From the NCBI GenBank assembly GCA_028753945.1, contig JAPNXP010000014.1, forward strand, positions 186,001 through 250,000: a stretch of DNA of 64,000 nucleotides, in the 5' to 3' direction. Under the pieces are notes generated by a model. The model had not been told where the DNA came from. It saw only the letters and a list, made by a program, of their open reading frames with translations, and ran no database searches. The DNA comes from Hexactinellida sp. DTS-2022. Lineage: Eukaryota > Porifera > Hexactinellida. The position numbers and the translations under genes were made by a program. The first letter of the stretch is position 1, and every line of letters starts with the position of its first letter. Of this stretch, positions 1 to 11,619 are shown in pieces.

Positions 1-3000
1 ACCGAAATACGAACACCAAGAGCGGTATCGAGGTGGCTCAACTCTAGATGGCCAAATGCGACAGTCCCATACCTAATCGACAGTTCTGTTGGTAAGTTAT
101 TATTTATCAATAAACCAATCAGTGTATAAACAAAGAATTATCCAGGAGCGCGAGACGCACCTTTTGGAGTATGATTTTAAGAAAAAATTAAATTAAATAC
201 CGGAAAATTTGAAAATTTTAATTTAGAAGCGCGAAAAATTGGAATCTTCTCCTATACCGTAACATTAATTTGTGATTTAGGCGTATGTAATTTGGATCAT
301 ATCAGGATTAGGAGTGTATTTACAAATGGCTGTATAATACACTGGTGTAAAGACAAAATTATATAATAAATAAGTGCTATTTAATAATATGTAATACAAT
401 AGAATAGAACAACAAATAACATTATAAAAAGACTGATTAATAAACGATTATTTAATACAAAGTTAATTTACGTAGCAACCAATAATTGACGAAGGAATGG
501 CACCCAATAGTTTAGAACTTTAATTTGATTATAAAATTCAAACCGTGTTATTATGGACCTATATACGGCTGATTAATTACAAATTAAACAGAGTTATAGT
601 CAAATAAAGTATAGTGGATACAAACTGTTAATTGATTCTAAATTAATAGTCAATTGTATATCTAATTCCGATAAACTTGATTGGTCAGTTTACAACAGCT
701 TATAATGACAATCCATATTTGTCCAGCTGATTATCTCTATGGAGACAAAAGCTTGGCGTAGGAATGTGAATATTTGTGAGTGGTATATTACGAATGGGTT
801 TTGATTTGATGAGAATATCAATTTAATTATTGCCATAATTGTGTATTATTGATAATTAATTCGAAAATATGGGTTCACTCCAAATAAGAAAATGTAAACA
901 TTAAACCATTTTTGCTAAAATGTAAACAGTCTTGTTTTCCACAGAACTGTTTCATATTAAAATTTGGAACTTGTACAATATATGTTTAGCCCTTTTGCAA
1001 CCTTTTCCCATGTTTATAAATGTGTTTACAAAGCTATAGATTATTCATAGATGAAATTCAATACAATAGATAATTAGGAACTCTATTTGATATTGTCGAC
1101 TAATTATTGAAACCAACTTGGCTACCTATTCAATTAACGAACAATTAATAACCAATTAAGAATTGAGGGTACTCTAATACCCATTGGTCAACACATCCAA
1201 TTAATTTCACGGAAAATCCTCAATTAACTAATTGCCTATAATTGTGAACAGTTTTTTGTCTGCTTATTGTGAACTTTTCATCATGAACAAGCCAAATGGT
1301 CCCAATTTAACAACTTACATAAGGTTTCTATTAAGTTGAGTTCGCTTATTATGAAGTCTCTCTATTATGAACACAATTTTTGGTCCTTTGAATGTTCATA
1401 ATATAAGAACCTGACTGTACCCTGAAATTTTATATTATTTATAGAAATAACTTATATGTAGACCGTCTATTTCTAGACCAGGTTTTCTTACATATACAAT
1501 ACTATTACCCATAGACGGCAGGGCTTTTGGTCTACAAAATTTTAGCTTATTTGTATGGGCTTTTATAGACCGTCTACATATAAGGATGCTCTATAATATA
1601 TACTAAATCGTTTGTATTTCTATTTCATATTATGCTATTTATAGGCATCCGTACAAAAGACCGTATATTTCGCGCCATGCAACACATCTCAATTCGGACC
1701 TGCATTCGGTTTGTAGAACGGACACAGGAAGATAACTATGTGCTATTCGAGGGAAACAACTTCATGTAAGTTCAAATTCCAATGGTGCATTCTCGTAGCT
1801 AACCAGGATATACAGTCGACTCCGCTTAATAGAGTCACCTCGGGACCAGGTTACTTTGACCCGATTAAGCGGAGAAATCTATTAACCGAAATATTTTAAG
1901 CCAAACTGTAATTCAGTCCTATAAATCCTGTTAAATTTTGACCCGATTAAGCGGAGAAATATATTAACCCGAAATATTTTAAGCCAAACTGTAATTCCGT
2001 CCTATAAATCCTGTGAAATTTTGACCCGATTAAGCGGTCAAATCTATTAACCGAAAATATTTTAAGCCAAAATGTCATTCCGTCCTATAAATCCTGTGAA
2101 ATTTTGACCCGATTAAGCGGAGAAATCTATTAACCGGTGGCTCTATTAAGCGGAGTCGACTGTACTTAAAAGGCAACGCAAATTCCTGGAAAATAATACC
2201 TTTCTTACGTCAGTAGTTTTCCACCTGTTTGCAATATAAAACATAACACATTGATTAACCCTCTCTCTTGGAGCATTACGTTTACATTAGAAAGCTCCCA
2301 AATATTTATTACAAATTTACAATTACAATTCCATATTTACTCGTCGCTATTACTATGAATAAATCTACAAATTAATGTAGCTTTGTATAGGTGGCAAACG
2401 TGTAATTATAATGCTTACAATTTATAATTTACTTTTAACAACTTTGTAGTTTACTTAACTATCAGCAAAAATCGAAGTAATAAAATTACATTCGCGATAG
2501 CTCGATTACTATTCTTTCAAAAATGCAATTATAACTAAAGTAGACTCGTTAATAGGAACACGGTTAAGGATTACAAGGTTAATTCCCCTAGCCTATACAA
2601 ATGCATGCAAGTGACTCCGGTTAATACGAATTCCGGAAAATACGAACATATTAAGTGTATGCCGGTTACAAGACATCGTCGGGAACTGCATATAATGTTC
2701 TTATAACCGACAAAATTATATAGGGTATATGGCAACCGTTTTCCAGTAGAATGTTCTTATAACCGGCATCTACTGTATAACCTGTGTTCCTATAACAGGA
2801 ATGTTCTTATAACCAGTGTTCTTATAACAGGAATGTTCTTATAACTGGTGTTCTTATAACCGATGTTCTTATAACCGACATGTTCTTATAACCAGTGTTC
2901 TTATAACCGACATGTTCTTATAACCTGTGTTCTTATAACCGGTATCTACTATAGTAGCTAACAACATAAACACATGTGACTCCCAATATAACACATTCCA

Positions 3001-6000
3001 ATGTACCAGGTGTGCATCTAACGTTGGGATGCAGGGTCGCGGTCAACAGATAATATCGGTTCGCTTCTGCGACAGCAAGGGTATGCTCATTCACGAGATT
3101 TGTCACACACTAGGATTCTGGCACGAACAGTCCCGTCCTGATAGAAGCCAACACGTTAGGATACTATGGCACAATATTATACCGGAGAAGAGAATTAATT
3201 TCGCGAGACACACTTACACATCTATTGACAGTCTACGAGTTGATTATGATCTAGGTAGGTCAGGGGATTTAATGTATGATATACAGTCGACTCCGCTTAA
3301 GGGTATCTTGTATTGATATTCGGGCGTTCACGGTGAATCTCAGAATTCCATAATTTACTACTAGGAATACTCTAGATGAGATAGAGATTGACTTCTATGA
3401 TTTTTTTTTTCTTAATTTTCAATCAAGATGGTGTTTTTTAATATAATAAGACGTCGACTTCCTTATATGGGCATGACATTTTTTCAAAATTGTTGAATCT
3501 TTTTGAATTTTTGAACATATTATTATGAGACTATTTCCTCTCAGTAATAATTTTTATTTTATTTATTTTTGCAGAAGAAACGATGCTAAAGGGCATTTTT
3601 TCAAAATAATCATAAAACGCAGTCGTGCACTAAACTATCGTTATAAAATGTTATAAGAAAAAATTTTCAATTCTAGTTCAAGGGTCTGAGGATGTATCAT
3701 GTGTTACCCCAGAGAAATTTTTTGACTTTCTGATAATTATTTTTGGTTTTATAAGCATTCTAAGGCTGCGGCCCACGAATTTTTCCGAATTTCAACATCA
3801 AAAGAGGTGATAAAATTCTGCACTGCCATATATTGTTCCCAAAATTAAAAAATTCGGAATCTACAGGTCAAAATATATAGGTTCACGTCAAAAAGTTCAG
3901 GAATATGTCAAAAATTAGGAAATTAGGGGCATAAAAGAAGATGAAGGCTATGCCAGTACCCGGTGATCATATATTACTGTGGTAAATTGAACTGCAGTAT
4001 AATTCTGTTATTCTTCATAAAAATGCGTTAGCTTCTTATCTATACGTAGCATTTGGTTTCAACACTTTTACATTAATATATCATGAGTTATGACCAATTT
4101 ATGACTATCGTTTTGTCTGTTTTGTCATATTTTCACACCTCAAGGCCCTCAAATATGCAATAATGTATTATATAAATCCCCAATTTGGTAATACAAAGAT
4201 GGAAATAGCATTTGCGCACAAAATGAGACGTTATACGACACGATCCAATCATTATTCGTTCGGTTATGGACTTTTGGGCCACAGCAGGGGGCAAAAAATC
4301 ACACATTTCACACCTGTTGATATTTCAGAAACCCTTTGAGATATAATGATTATAGCCATCAGAAAAAACTGTAAATACCTGACTTTCTATACGTTTATAA
4401 TACATTTTCGGACTCTAGGAGTCATACTTTTTAACATGACCATATATGGTAATTTGATGTGCCCAATTTTGATGACGAAGCAAATTTTGTAACTCTTGAT
4501 CTCTGGACAGCAGAGACTAGCTCTAAAATTCTAATCACATCATGATACTATTTCTTACTCATTGGATAAACTTTTGGGATTATATTATGAATCGAATGAT
4601 GTTTTCTGATTTCAAATGCCCAAATATGGTGGTGTCAAAGTGTCAATTTGTTAAAAAGCTGACAAAAATCCAACTTCTGATCCAAATGAGATAGAGCTTA
4701 GCTCTAAATTGATAAAAATAGTCTAATTCAATTTCAAATGACATTATCTATTTTATGCAGTTTAGGAACTCCTTTTCTTCGCACTTTCATATTCTGGACT
4801 CAGCCACTTCGACACAAATTAATTAAATGCTAATTATGAAGGTGTAAAAAAGACCATTTGGGCATATGGATGTAAAAAAGAGAATTTTTATTCTAGAAAG
4901 TCAAACTTTTTTTTAAAATGCTCAGGATAAGTAGGCGCATGTTTTAAAAGACCTGAGTATAGCCATAATAATACAAAAAAATTGAATTAGTATACTTTTA
5001 ATGAAAAAAAGTGGTTTTTTTTGACCAATTTCACAAAAATGACAATAACATAGAGTAGATTAAAGAAAAAGCATATTTCGAGATCTTTTAAAACATTGAG
5101 TATTGACTCAGGTATAATTTATAATTGACATGTTTCGCGCTAAATACTAACATAAATTTTTTTTGTAATTTCTTGGCTAGTATGGATTAGGCCTATATTG
5201 ACATTGTCTAGTTCATAACTAGGGATATATACATAGTAGAACTCTAATATTCTCAGGGATATCTTAGAATATTTAGTACTATCCAAAAACGCAATAAAAA
5301 CATTAGGTCGTCGGGTGTCAAAATATCAGTACAGGATACCCTTAATAGAGTCACCTCGGGACCAGGTTGCTTTGACCCGATTAAGCGGAGAAATCTATTA
5401 ACCGGTGGCTCTATTAAGCGGAGTCGACTGTATTTGAATTTATCGGGAAATGCAAATCTAACTCAAATTGTATGAGTGATAGCTATTGAATATACTTTGC
5501 AATATTACGTCGAAATAACTACGATTTTGTAATAGATTTCGCCTTTTTCTAATATGTAGTAAAACAACTTAAATAAATTGATTTTATTTTAATAATTGTG
5601 TGTTACTATTCCTGTATTTTTTATATTTTATATTACTTGTTACTACCCTAGGCAGCATAATGCACTATGACCTCATGGCATTCTCTGCCAACGGTAGGCC
5701 TACAATGGAGGTCTTAAACGGGAGCTACAGGGGTCGGGTGGGACAGAGGAACGGACTCAGCACCAAGGACACTCAGCAGCTTAATACCATGTACCAGTGT
5801 TCGAGTAAGCAAAGTTATAGGCACAGTAATTTCAGTAAACAGTAAACAAACTAGTAAACAACTACAGTCAAAACCGTTAATTCAAATACCAGTTAATTCG
5901 AACTTAGTTATATAAGACAACCGTTAATCCGAATACAGTCGAAACCGGGTTTATAACCAATTCTTTGCATGGAAATAAAGTAAGAAAAATCCGATAGTTA

Positions 6001-6396
6001 GAATAAACCGATTTCAACAGTACCATTTAATTCGACCAAATATATTTTTCCCTTGAGTGTTCGAATTAACATAGGTATTTATCTGATGCATTCCTAGGTG
6101 ACTATTCGGTAACCAGAGCACCGACACCACCTCCGGCACCTCAAGGCCCTCTGTACATACAAACAGGTAAACAACAACAAACCAATAAACAAACATACAC
6201 ACAAACAACAAACAAACAAACAACAACAAACAACAAACAAACAAACAAACAAACAAACAAACCAACAAACATACAAATAGGTAAACAAACAAACCAACAT
6301 AGATACAAACAGGTAACAAACAAACAAAGATACATACAAACAACCAAACAAATAAACAAACCAACAAACAAACAACTACCCAACCAACCAACAAAC

Positions 6397-6443
<47 letters not shown>

Positions 6444-7206
6444 CCTATATATTTACTACTGTCCTAACTAGGTACGCCAATAGCACTAAAGTCTGCAGAC
6501 AGGAATCAATGGGCCCTGTGTACCGGTTTCAAATGCTTCACCAATGGGTGTCCAGGGAAAATATTCAAAACTAAAAACGTAAACAAATGTCCCTCAAATA
6601 TATTCTCATTGGAATTAGTGGGACGACAATCAACCGACCAATCGTATGTTCGGAATGGTAACCTGGTAGTTCTCAAAAGAATGTACCGCGGGAGAGAAGA
6701 CACCTCTGGTGACAAATGGATTTATTGCGAATCGACACATTGCTTCGTGACAGATTACTGCGACAGAAACGGCCGCTTCGATATGTCGCACTGCCACCAT
6801 CAGGTGAGATATGCCACTTGTGCCACTTTATATGATCTGATAATGCAACTTGCTAATACAGTCAGAGTATTATCAATTTGTAAATACATTCCTAATCAGT
6901 GTATTAACAGGCATTTGTAAATACATTCCTAATCCTGGTCTCATGCAATTTTCATACGCCTAAATCACAAATTAATATTACAAACGAAGACTGGTTATAA
7001 GAAAATTCTACTGGAAAACGGTTGCCATATACCCTGTATAATTTATGCCGGTTATAAGAACATTATATTCCACTGTATTATATAATAATGCAACTTATTA
7101 ATTATTGTTGTTTACATCTGTAGGTGTTAAAAATAACAGTTGAAGGAAAATCAGTTGGAGAGAAAGTGGAATCACTCGACACAATTAAATTAGTATACAC
7201 CGACCC

Positions 7207-7250
<44 letters not shown>

Positions 7251-7390
7251 AACAGTTCAGTTGTTTCGACAACAAAGGCTCAATCGATAGATGTAGTAAG
7301 CAAACACCTTGCAGTTTCAACAACAACCAACATCCAAATTGCCAGCAAAATAGATTCAACATAGTTAGTGTCCCTATGCCACTAAGCTGA
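1..7390 (+). CDS. Astacin-family zinc metalloprotease (5' end outside window)
   Basis: Predicted secreted zinc endopeptidase of the astacin (M12A) family. Exons: 1-91, 1645-1765, 3010-3254, 5652-5804, 6098-6166, 6472-6803, 7124-7390 (stop TGA 7388-7390). All junctions are GT-AG with matching phases, giving 425 visible residues. The first exon has the astacin N-terminal motif RWPNATVPYLID. Exon 3 has the zinc-binding helix HEICHTLGFWHE (visible residues 99-110), and exon 4 has the Met-turn SIMHYD (154-159). A Pro/Ala/Gln-rich linker follows, then an unassigned Cys-rich region (exon 6), and a short Cys-rich tail behind 14 consecutive Thr codons (ACA repeat, 7208-7249). The signal peptide and most of the propeptide lie upstream of the window. 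Introns 2 and 3 carry mobile elements, one of them nested. The protease identity is secure. The C-terminal domain is not recognised. Confidence 0.93.
92..1644 (+). other. Astacin intron 1, repeat-containing
   Basis: AT-rich intron. Positions 130-345 hold a copy of a dispersed repeat seen again at 29265-29440 and, in inverted and shortened form, near 6900-6990 and 48840-48985. Positions 1240-1424 hold a degraded P5 element (see 34202-34515). Confidence 0.7.
1813..2162. mobile_element. P1 MITE, expanded copy
   Basis: Starts CAGTCGACTCCGCTTAATAG and ends with its reverse complement, flanked by TA on both sides. The middle holds about three tandem copies of a roughly 90-bp block (GACCCGATTAAGCGGAGAAA ... 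CCTATAAATCCTGT). The TA target and CAGT ends suggest a non-autonomous pogo/Tigger-like element. No transposase is present. Confidence 0.75.
2538..2955. mobile_element. Composite P2/P3 MITE remnants
   Basis: A partial P2 element (TAGACTCGTTAATAGGAACA) runs into P3 sequence. It ends in a series of tandem short repeats of the type TGTTCTTATAACCGACA and TGTTCTTATAACCAGTG. It lies in astacin intron 2. Confidence 0.6.
3284..5430. mobile_element. P1 MITE split by a nested TTAA insertion
   Basis: The left piece is 3284-3300 (CAGTCGACTCCGCTTAA). The right piece is 5342-5430, resuming at TTAATAGAGTCACC and ending GAGTCGACTG. Outer flanks are TA. Removing 3301-5341 plus one TTAA restores an ordinary short P1 copy. 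Confidence 0.8.
3301..5341. mobile_element. 2.04-kb TTAA-flanked element, piggyBac-like, non-autonomous
   Basis: Flanked by direct TTAA (3297-3300 and 5342-5345). The ends are inverted repeats: left GGGTATCTTGTATTGATATT, right (reverse complement) GGGTATCCTGTACTGATATT, 18 of 20 matching. TTAA duplication with a GGG/CCC terminus is the piggyBac superfamily signature. The interior is AT-rich and has no long reading frame, so it would depend on a transposase from elsewhere. It sits in astacin intron 3. Confidence 0.75.
5936..6020. mobile_element. P7 MITE
   Basis: Reads CAGTCGAAACCGGGTTTATA at the left and ...CGATTTCAACAGTA at the right, with the internal word TTTGCATGGAAATAAAGTAA. Related copies lie near 19780-19815, 28646-28731, 35985-36125 and 47445-47510. 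Confidence 0.5.
6169..6443. repeat. AAAC/CAA microsatellite in astacin intron 5
   Basis: Long run of AAAC-type repeats followed by (CAA)n just upstream of the exon 6 acceptor. Cys/Val/Leu-rich reading frames on the opposite strand here are simple-repeat artefacts. Confidence 0.9.
6890..7085. repeat. Dispersed-repeat fragment plus degraded P3
   Basis: Positions 6900-6990 match, in inverse orientation, the dispersed repeat at 130-345 (TCCTAATCCTGGTCTCATGC, TAAATCACAAATTAAT). Positions 7000-7085 hold a damaged P3 element (GGAAAACGGTTGCCATATAC). Confidence 0.5.
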
Positions 7391-7536
7391 CACAAATGCC
7401 ACTAACACTTATTCAATTTCACTTTTTTATTTTCTAGCGAAAATGTTATTTATTCCTCTAAACGAAACAAATTATTTATCTCATCTAATTTCAAGTTAAT
7501 GGGACATTTAAGGGGTATGTATAAAGCACATAAATA

Positions 7537-7695
7537 CAGTTAATTAACTCTCGTTATAACGAAGTGCTTGGGACCTGTAAATCCCTTCGTTATATCCGGA
7601 TATTCGTTATAAGCGGATAATAATGCATTTAGTGCTCTGGGGAAAAATCTCCATTTCGTTATAAGCGGTTATTTCGTTATAACGGGAGTTTACTG
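7537..7695. mobile_element. P4 MITE
   Basis: CAGT-ended element (CAGTTAATTAACTCTCGTTA ... GGGAGTTTACTG) flanked by TA. Internal words are CGAAGTGCTTGGGACC and ATAAGCGGATAATAATGCAT. Other copies: 15884-16039, 17344-17445, 49474-49557, 53385-53455 and 54782-54917. Confidence 0.65.
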
Positions 7696-7764
7696 TATAA
7701 ATATAGTTCCTATAGGAACTAATAAATAGGGAGTAGAGCAATGGTTATTAGCATAAAGGATATA

Positions 7765-7966
7765 CAGTCGACTCCGCTTAATAGAGTCACCTCGGGACCA
7801 GGTTACTTTGACCCGATTAAGCGGAGAAATCTATTAACCGAAAATATTTTAAGCCAAAATGTAATTCCGTCCTATAAATCCTGTGAAATTTTGACCCCAT
7901 TAAGCGGAGAAACCGATTAACCGGTGAATTCTATTAACCGGTGGCTCTATTAAGCGGAGTCGACTG
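7765..7966. mobile_element. P1 MITE, complete copy
   Basis: Both ends are intact (CAGTCGACTCCGCTTAATAG and its reverse complement) with TA flanks. This is the best reference copy of P1 here, about 202 bp. Confidence 0.8.
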
Positions 7967-8864
7967 TATATAATAATCAAATTATATACAGTATACTCTA
8001 TAGTATTGCTTACATATATATTGTAATTTGAATTACATCAGCCACCTTGAAGTGGCAGCAAAAGTGTCCACGAAAGCTCAGATGGCATAAACTAAACCAG
8101 AAATTAAGCAACATAAAATAACTTTGTAACATACCAGTACACCTATCCTGTAACTAGGATAGTTCTTTGATCTGTTGTAAAACTTTTATGTTATAGAACA
8201 CAACTGATTATAAGACAGGGACACAAAAATAAAAGACATTTTTAAAATAGTATTGTCAAATATAATTATGTAAACAATACATATTTGTTTACTAGCCTAG
8301 TTGCGATGGAATTTAATGAAAGTAAACAACAAAACAACAAATAATGTTTTGAAGATCAAAAGTAGAAGCATTTAGGTGCCAAAAACAACAACTTTGTGTG
8401 TGGACCCTGAAGTTTGATTGGCCAATTGATAAACATAATAAAATTAGAAAACTAAAATCAAGAAAACTTCAATAAACAACTGTAATGTGATAAATATTAC
8501 AAATGCATGAAAATTTCAAAACTTACACATAGTTCGTATTAGAACTATTATCTTATTATTCAAATAAATGTAAATTATTCTTACCATGAAGGTTGGATTA
8601 AATTAGTGTTTAAACAGTAGCCAATAATTGGATTCTTAGAAAGACACAATAACAATATAACTCGGTTAATTAGAGTAAGGATTAGCAGGCTTGATAGCAA
8701 TATTTGTAATTGAACTCCAATAAAATAATTGAAATTCCATTGCACAGGTGATGGTAAATAATGAAATATTATAATTGATAATGCTAAGTAATTGTGTTAT
8801 AAATGAGCAACGAATCTTGTTATTGGAATCTGCTTTTTATCTAACTAATAACTGATTTAGGAAT

Positions 8865-9078
8865 TTGTTTGTTCGTTTGTTTATTTGTTTGTTTGTATAT
8901 TAATTTGTTTGGTTGTTTGGTTCGTTGTATATTAATTTGTTTGTTTGTTTGTTTGTTTGTTTGTTTGTTTGTTTGTTTGTTTGTTTGTTTGTTGTTTGTT
9001 TGTTTGTTTGTTTGGTTGTTGTTTGTTTGTTAGTTTGTTTGTTTGTTTGTTTATTGGTTTATTTATTTGTTTATTTGC
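8865..9078 (+). repeat. TTTG tetranucleotide microsatellite
   Basis: More than 40 TTTG/TTGT units with occasional TTGG and TTAT variants. Cys/Leu/Val/Phe reading frames across it are artefacts. Confidence 0.95.
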
Positions 9079-9432
9079 CCTGCCATATAATGACAAATAT
9101 AGAAGAATTAAACATCCCTTATCAGTTAATAATTACAACTATCATATTAAGATAAAGTAAGTGGCAGATCTAGTAACAAACAATAAAATAAATTATAATA
9201 TTCATTGCTTTGGGGCTCGAGTCATATATACGGTATGTGTGATGGAATATAATATGTGCATATTAAATGGAATAAATTAAATATACATTATACCAGTTGT
9301 CAGGTTATTATAGGGAGGTTTTGGGAGGAGCAAATGTTAATTAAAGATGGCAATCTAGCCTAGAGTGACTTTATGATAAATTCTAATTTAATAAACAAAG
9401 TATTTGAAATCAATTGCATTAATATGGTATTA

Positions 9433-9626
9433 CAGTAGACCCTCGTTAATACGAACATAAGTGTTCCGATTCAAAAAAATTATGTTCCGATTAGTGAAAT
9501 ACAGTAGATGTTGGATATAAGAACATTCTACTGGAAAACGGTTGCTATATACCCTGTATAATTTATGCCGGTTATAAGAACATTATATGCAGTTCCCGAC
9601 GATGTTCTTATAACCGGCATCCACTG
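9433..9626. mobile_element. P2 fragment next to a complete P3 MITE
   Basis: 9433-9498 begins CAGTAGACCCTCGTTAATAC (P2). 9502-9626 is a full P3 copy starting CAGTAGATGTTGGATATAAG and ending AACCGGCATCCACTG, flanked by TA. Confidence 0.65.
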
Positions 9627-9654
9627 TAATACATTTTCTATAGGCCTGTTGTAT

Positions 9655-10336
9655 GACAGTTTAACTTCCTTGTATTAATACAACCATGGATATTATAGCC
9701 ATGACAGTTTAACTTCCTTGTATTAATACAACCATGGTATTATAGCCATGACAGTTTAACTTCCTTGTATTAATATAACCATGGATATTATAGCCATGAC
9801 AGTTTAACTTACTTGTATTAATATAACCATGGATATTATAGCCATGACAGTTTAACTACCTTGTATTAATATAACCATGGATATTATAGCCATGACAGTT
9901 TAACTTCCTTGTATTAATATAACCATGGATATTATAGCCATGACAGTTTAACTTCCTTGTATTAATATAACCATGGATATTATAGCCATGACAGTTTAAC
10001 TTCCTTGTATTAATACAACCATGGATATTATAGCCATGACAGTTTAACTTACTTGTATTAATATAACCATGGATATTATAGCCATGACAGTTTAACTTCC
10101 TTGTATTAATATAACCATGGATATTATAGCCATGACAGTTTAACTACCTTGTATTAATATAACCATGCTGGATATTATAGCCATGACAGTTTAACTTCCT
10201 TGTATTAATACAACCATGCTGGATATTATAGCCATGACAGTTTAACTTACTTGTATTAATATAACCATGGATATTATAGCCATGACAGTTTAACTTCCTT
10301 GTATTAACACAACCATGGATATTATAGCCATGACAG
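9655..10336. repeat. 48-bp satellite, about 14 units
   Basis: Tandem array whose unit begins GACAGTTTAACTTCCTTGTA and ends GATATTATAGCCAT. Starts are spaced 48 bp (9655, 9703, then 9750, 9798, 9846 ...), with 47- and 50-bp variants. Many units contain the perfect palindrome TTGTATTAATACAA. The array decays after 10331. Confidence 0.95.
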
Positions 10337-11031
10337 TTCTAAACAGTAGAACCATGGATACACAAGTTGGTTTAAGATTTGTAGGAAATAACAAGTTGTA
10401 TAATTGTACCGTGGATATACAAGTTATATCCATGGAACAATTTTATAATTTAACTTCAGTTCCGATAACTTAGTTCATACTAGAACCGAGCGGGAAAATA
10501 TTTGGCGCCTTTAATTAAAAATTTAGGCGCCTAAATACAAACAATCCAATTTTGCGCCATAATGAAAACAGACTTTTTTAATTATTAACAAACCAAGGAT
10601 AGCAATATTAATATTTTCTCTACCAAGAACGGTTTTGAAAAATCAGGCGCCAAAGTAGCTGTATCATAAATCGACAAGAAATAGGCGCCAAAAAGGAATC
10701 AAAAGCTGAGTGATGTCAACAGCGTGTCAGTAGGTACATAGTTTGACGGGATTGTGTTGCCAAGGAGCGTGCATACCAGTGCACCATAATGGTATCTAAG
10801 TTGAAGTTTTGATCATTTTTTCACCGCAATGTCATCCATCTCCTAGCGAATATTCAGCCACATAATTGTGTCGCTATTCTGAGTGGCGCGAACCTATAAA
10901 TAGAACTGGTAACAAATAAAATTTAAAACATTGCCGTTCAAACGTTGGGTAACGTAAATTCCATAATATTAGACACCCCCTCCCTATTTTACACTTTTTG
11001 GGTCATTTATCGGTCACAAATTGATCATTTA

Positions 11032-11185
11032 CAGTAGAACCTCGTTAGTAGGAACACCAGGGGACCGTCAAAATGTGTTCGCCTTATCCGGAATCGTACT
11101 AACCAATATAATTTGTAATGAAAAGGCTTTGAAGGGGACTGAAATAGTGTTCGTATTAACCGTGTTCGTATAACGAGGTTCTACC
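11032..11185. mobile_element. P2 MITE
   Basis: Starts CAGTAGAACCTCGTTAGTAG and ends near CGAGGTTCTACCATA. Contains the P2 word CCAGGGGACCGTCAAAATGT. Confidence 0.65.
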
Positions 11186-11373
11186 ATATTTTAGGTATGG
11201 ATAAGATAAGTGAACTAAGTTTAAGAATGTTTGTATGTCGGCATTCACTAGCTCTAAAAGGTGTTAATAACTGGAACTATAAAGTTTAGAGCCAACACAG
11301 CAGTATTTCAATTGCCCAATCAGTACAAGAGTAGCAACTATATAAGCACTAAATAATAACTGAAATAAATAAA

Positions 11374-11619
11374 ATGGAACTCAAGTTGTTATTCCACAAA
11401 TCGGTCCGGACTTTGGACAGAAAATGCAATTTGGAACCAAAATCGGTTCTAAAGAAATCTCACACATTCTCAGAGGGAGCGGACCTAGCAACGAGATCTG
11501 CGAATGGAATGTCAAAAGTGAAATCGCTTAGAAGAAAGAATTCTTGTAGAAAAGCAGTTCGACCGGAAATTTCGGCGCCAAATAATTTTGTTCACGTCAT
11601 ACATTGGCCTTACAAATAG
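11374..11619 (+). CDS. Possible small basic protein, unrecognised
   Basis: An 81-residue frame begins ATGGAACTC after an A-rich leader and ends TAG. It is rich in Lys, Arg and Ser (for example KSLRRKNSCRKAVRP) with no recognised motif, signal peptide or membrane span. AATAAA words lie downstream near 11735 and 11880. It stands out only because the surroundings are repeats. It could equally be chance. Confidence 0.25.
   Translation: MELKLLFHKSVRTLDRKCNLEPKSVLKKSHTFSEGADLATRSANGMSKVKSLRRKNSCRKAVRPEISAPNNFVHVIHWPYK

Larger units (their letters stand above)
7391..11373. other. Repeat-rich intergenic region
   Basis: No supported gene. It contains a P4 element, a full P1 element, a TTTG microsatellite, P2 and P3 elements, the 48-bp satellite, and at 10495-10700 an AT-rich stretch studded with GGCGCC words. 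Confidence 0.6.

Noticed and set aside
8913-9160. Long Cys/Leu/Phe/Val open frames
   Set aside because: They read a TTTG microsatellite. Similar frames at 6014-6398, 19006-19347, 26551-27381, 39484-39807 and 50013-50462 are also simple repeats.
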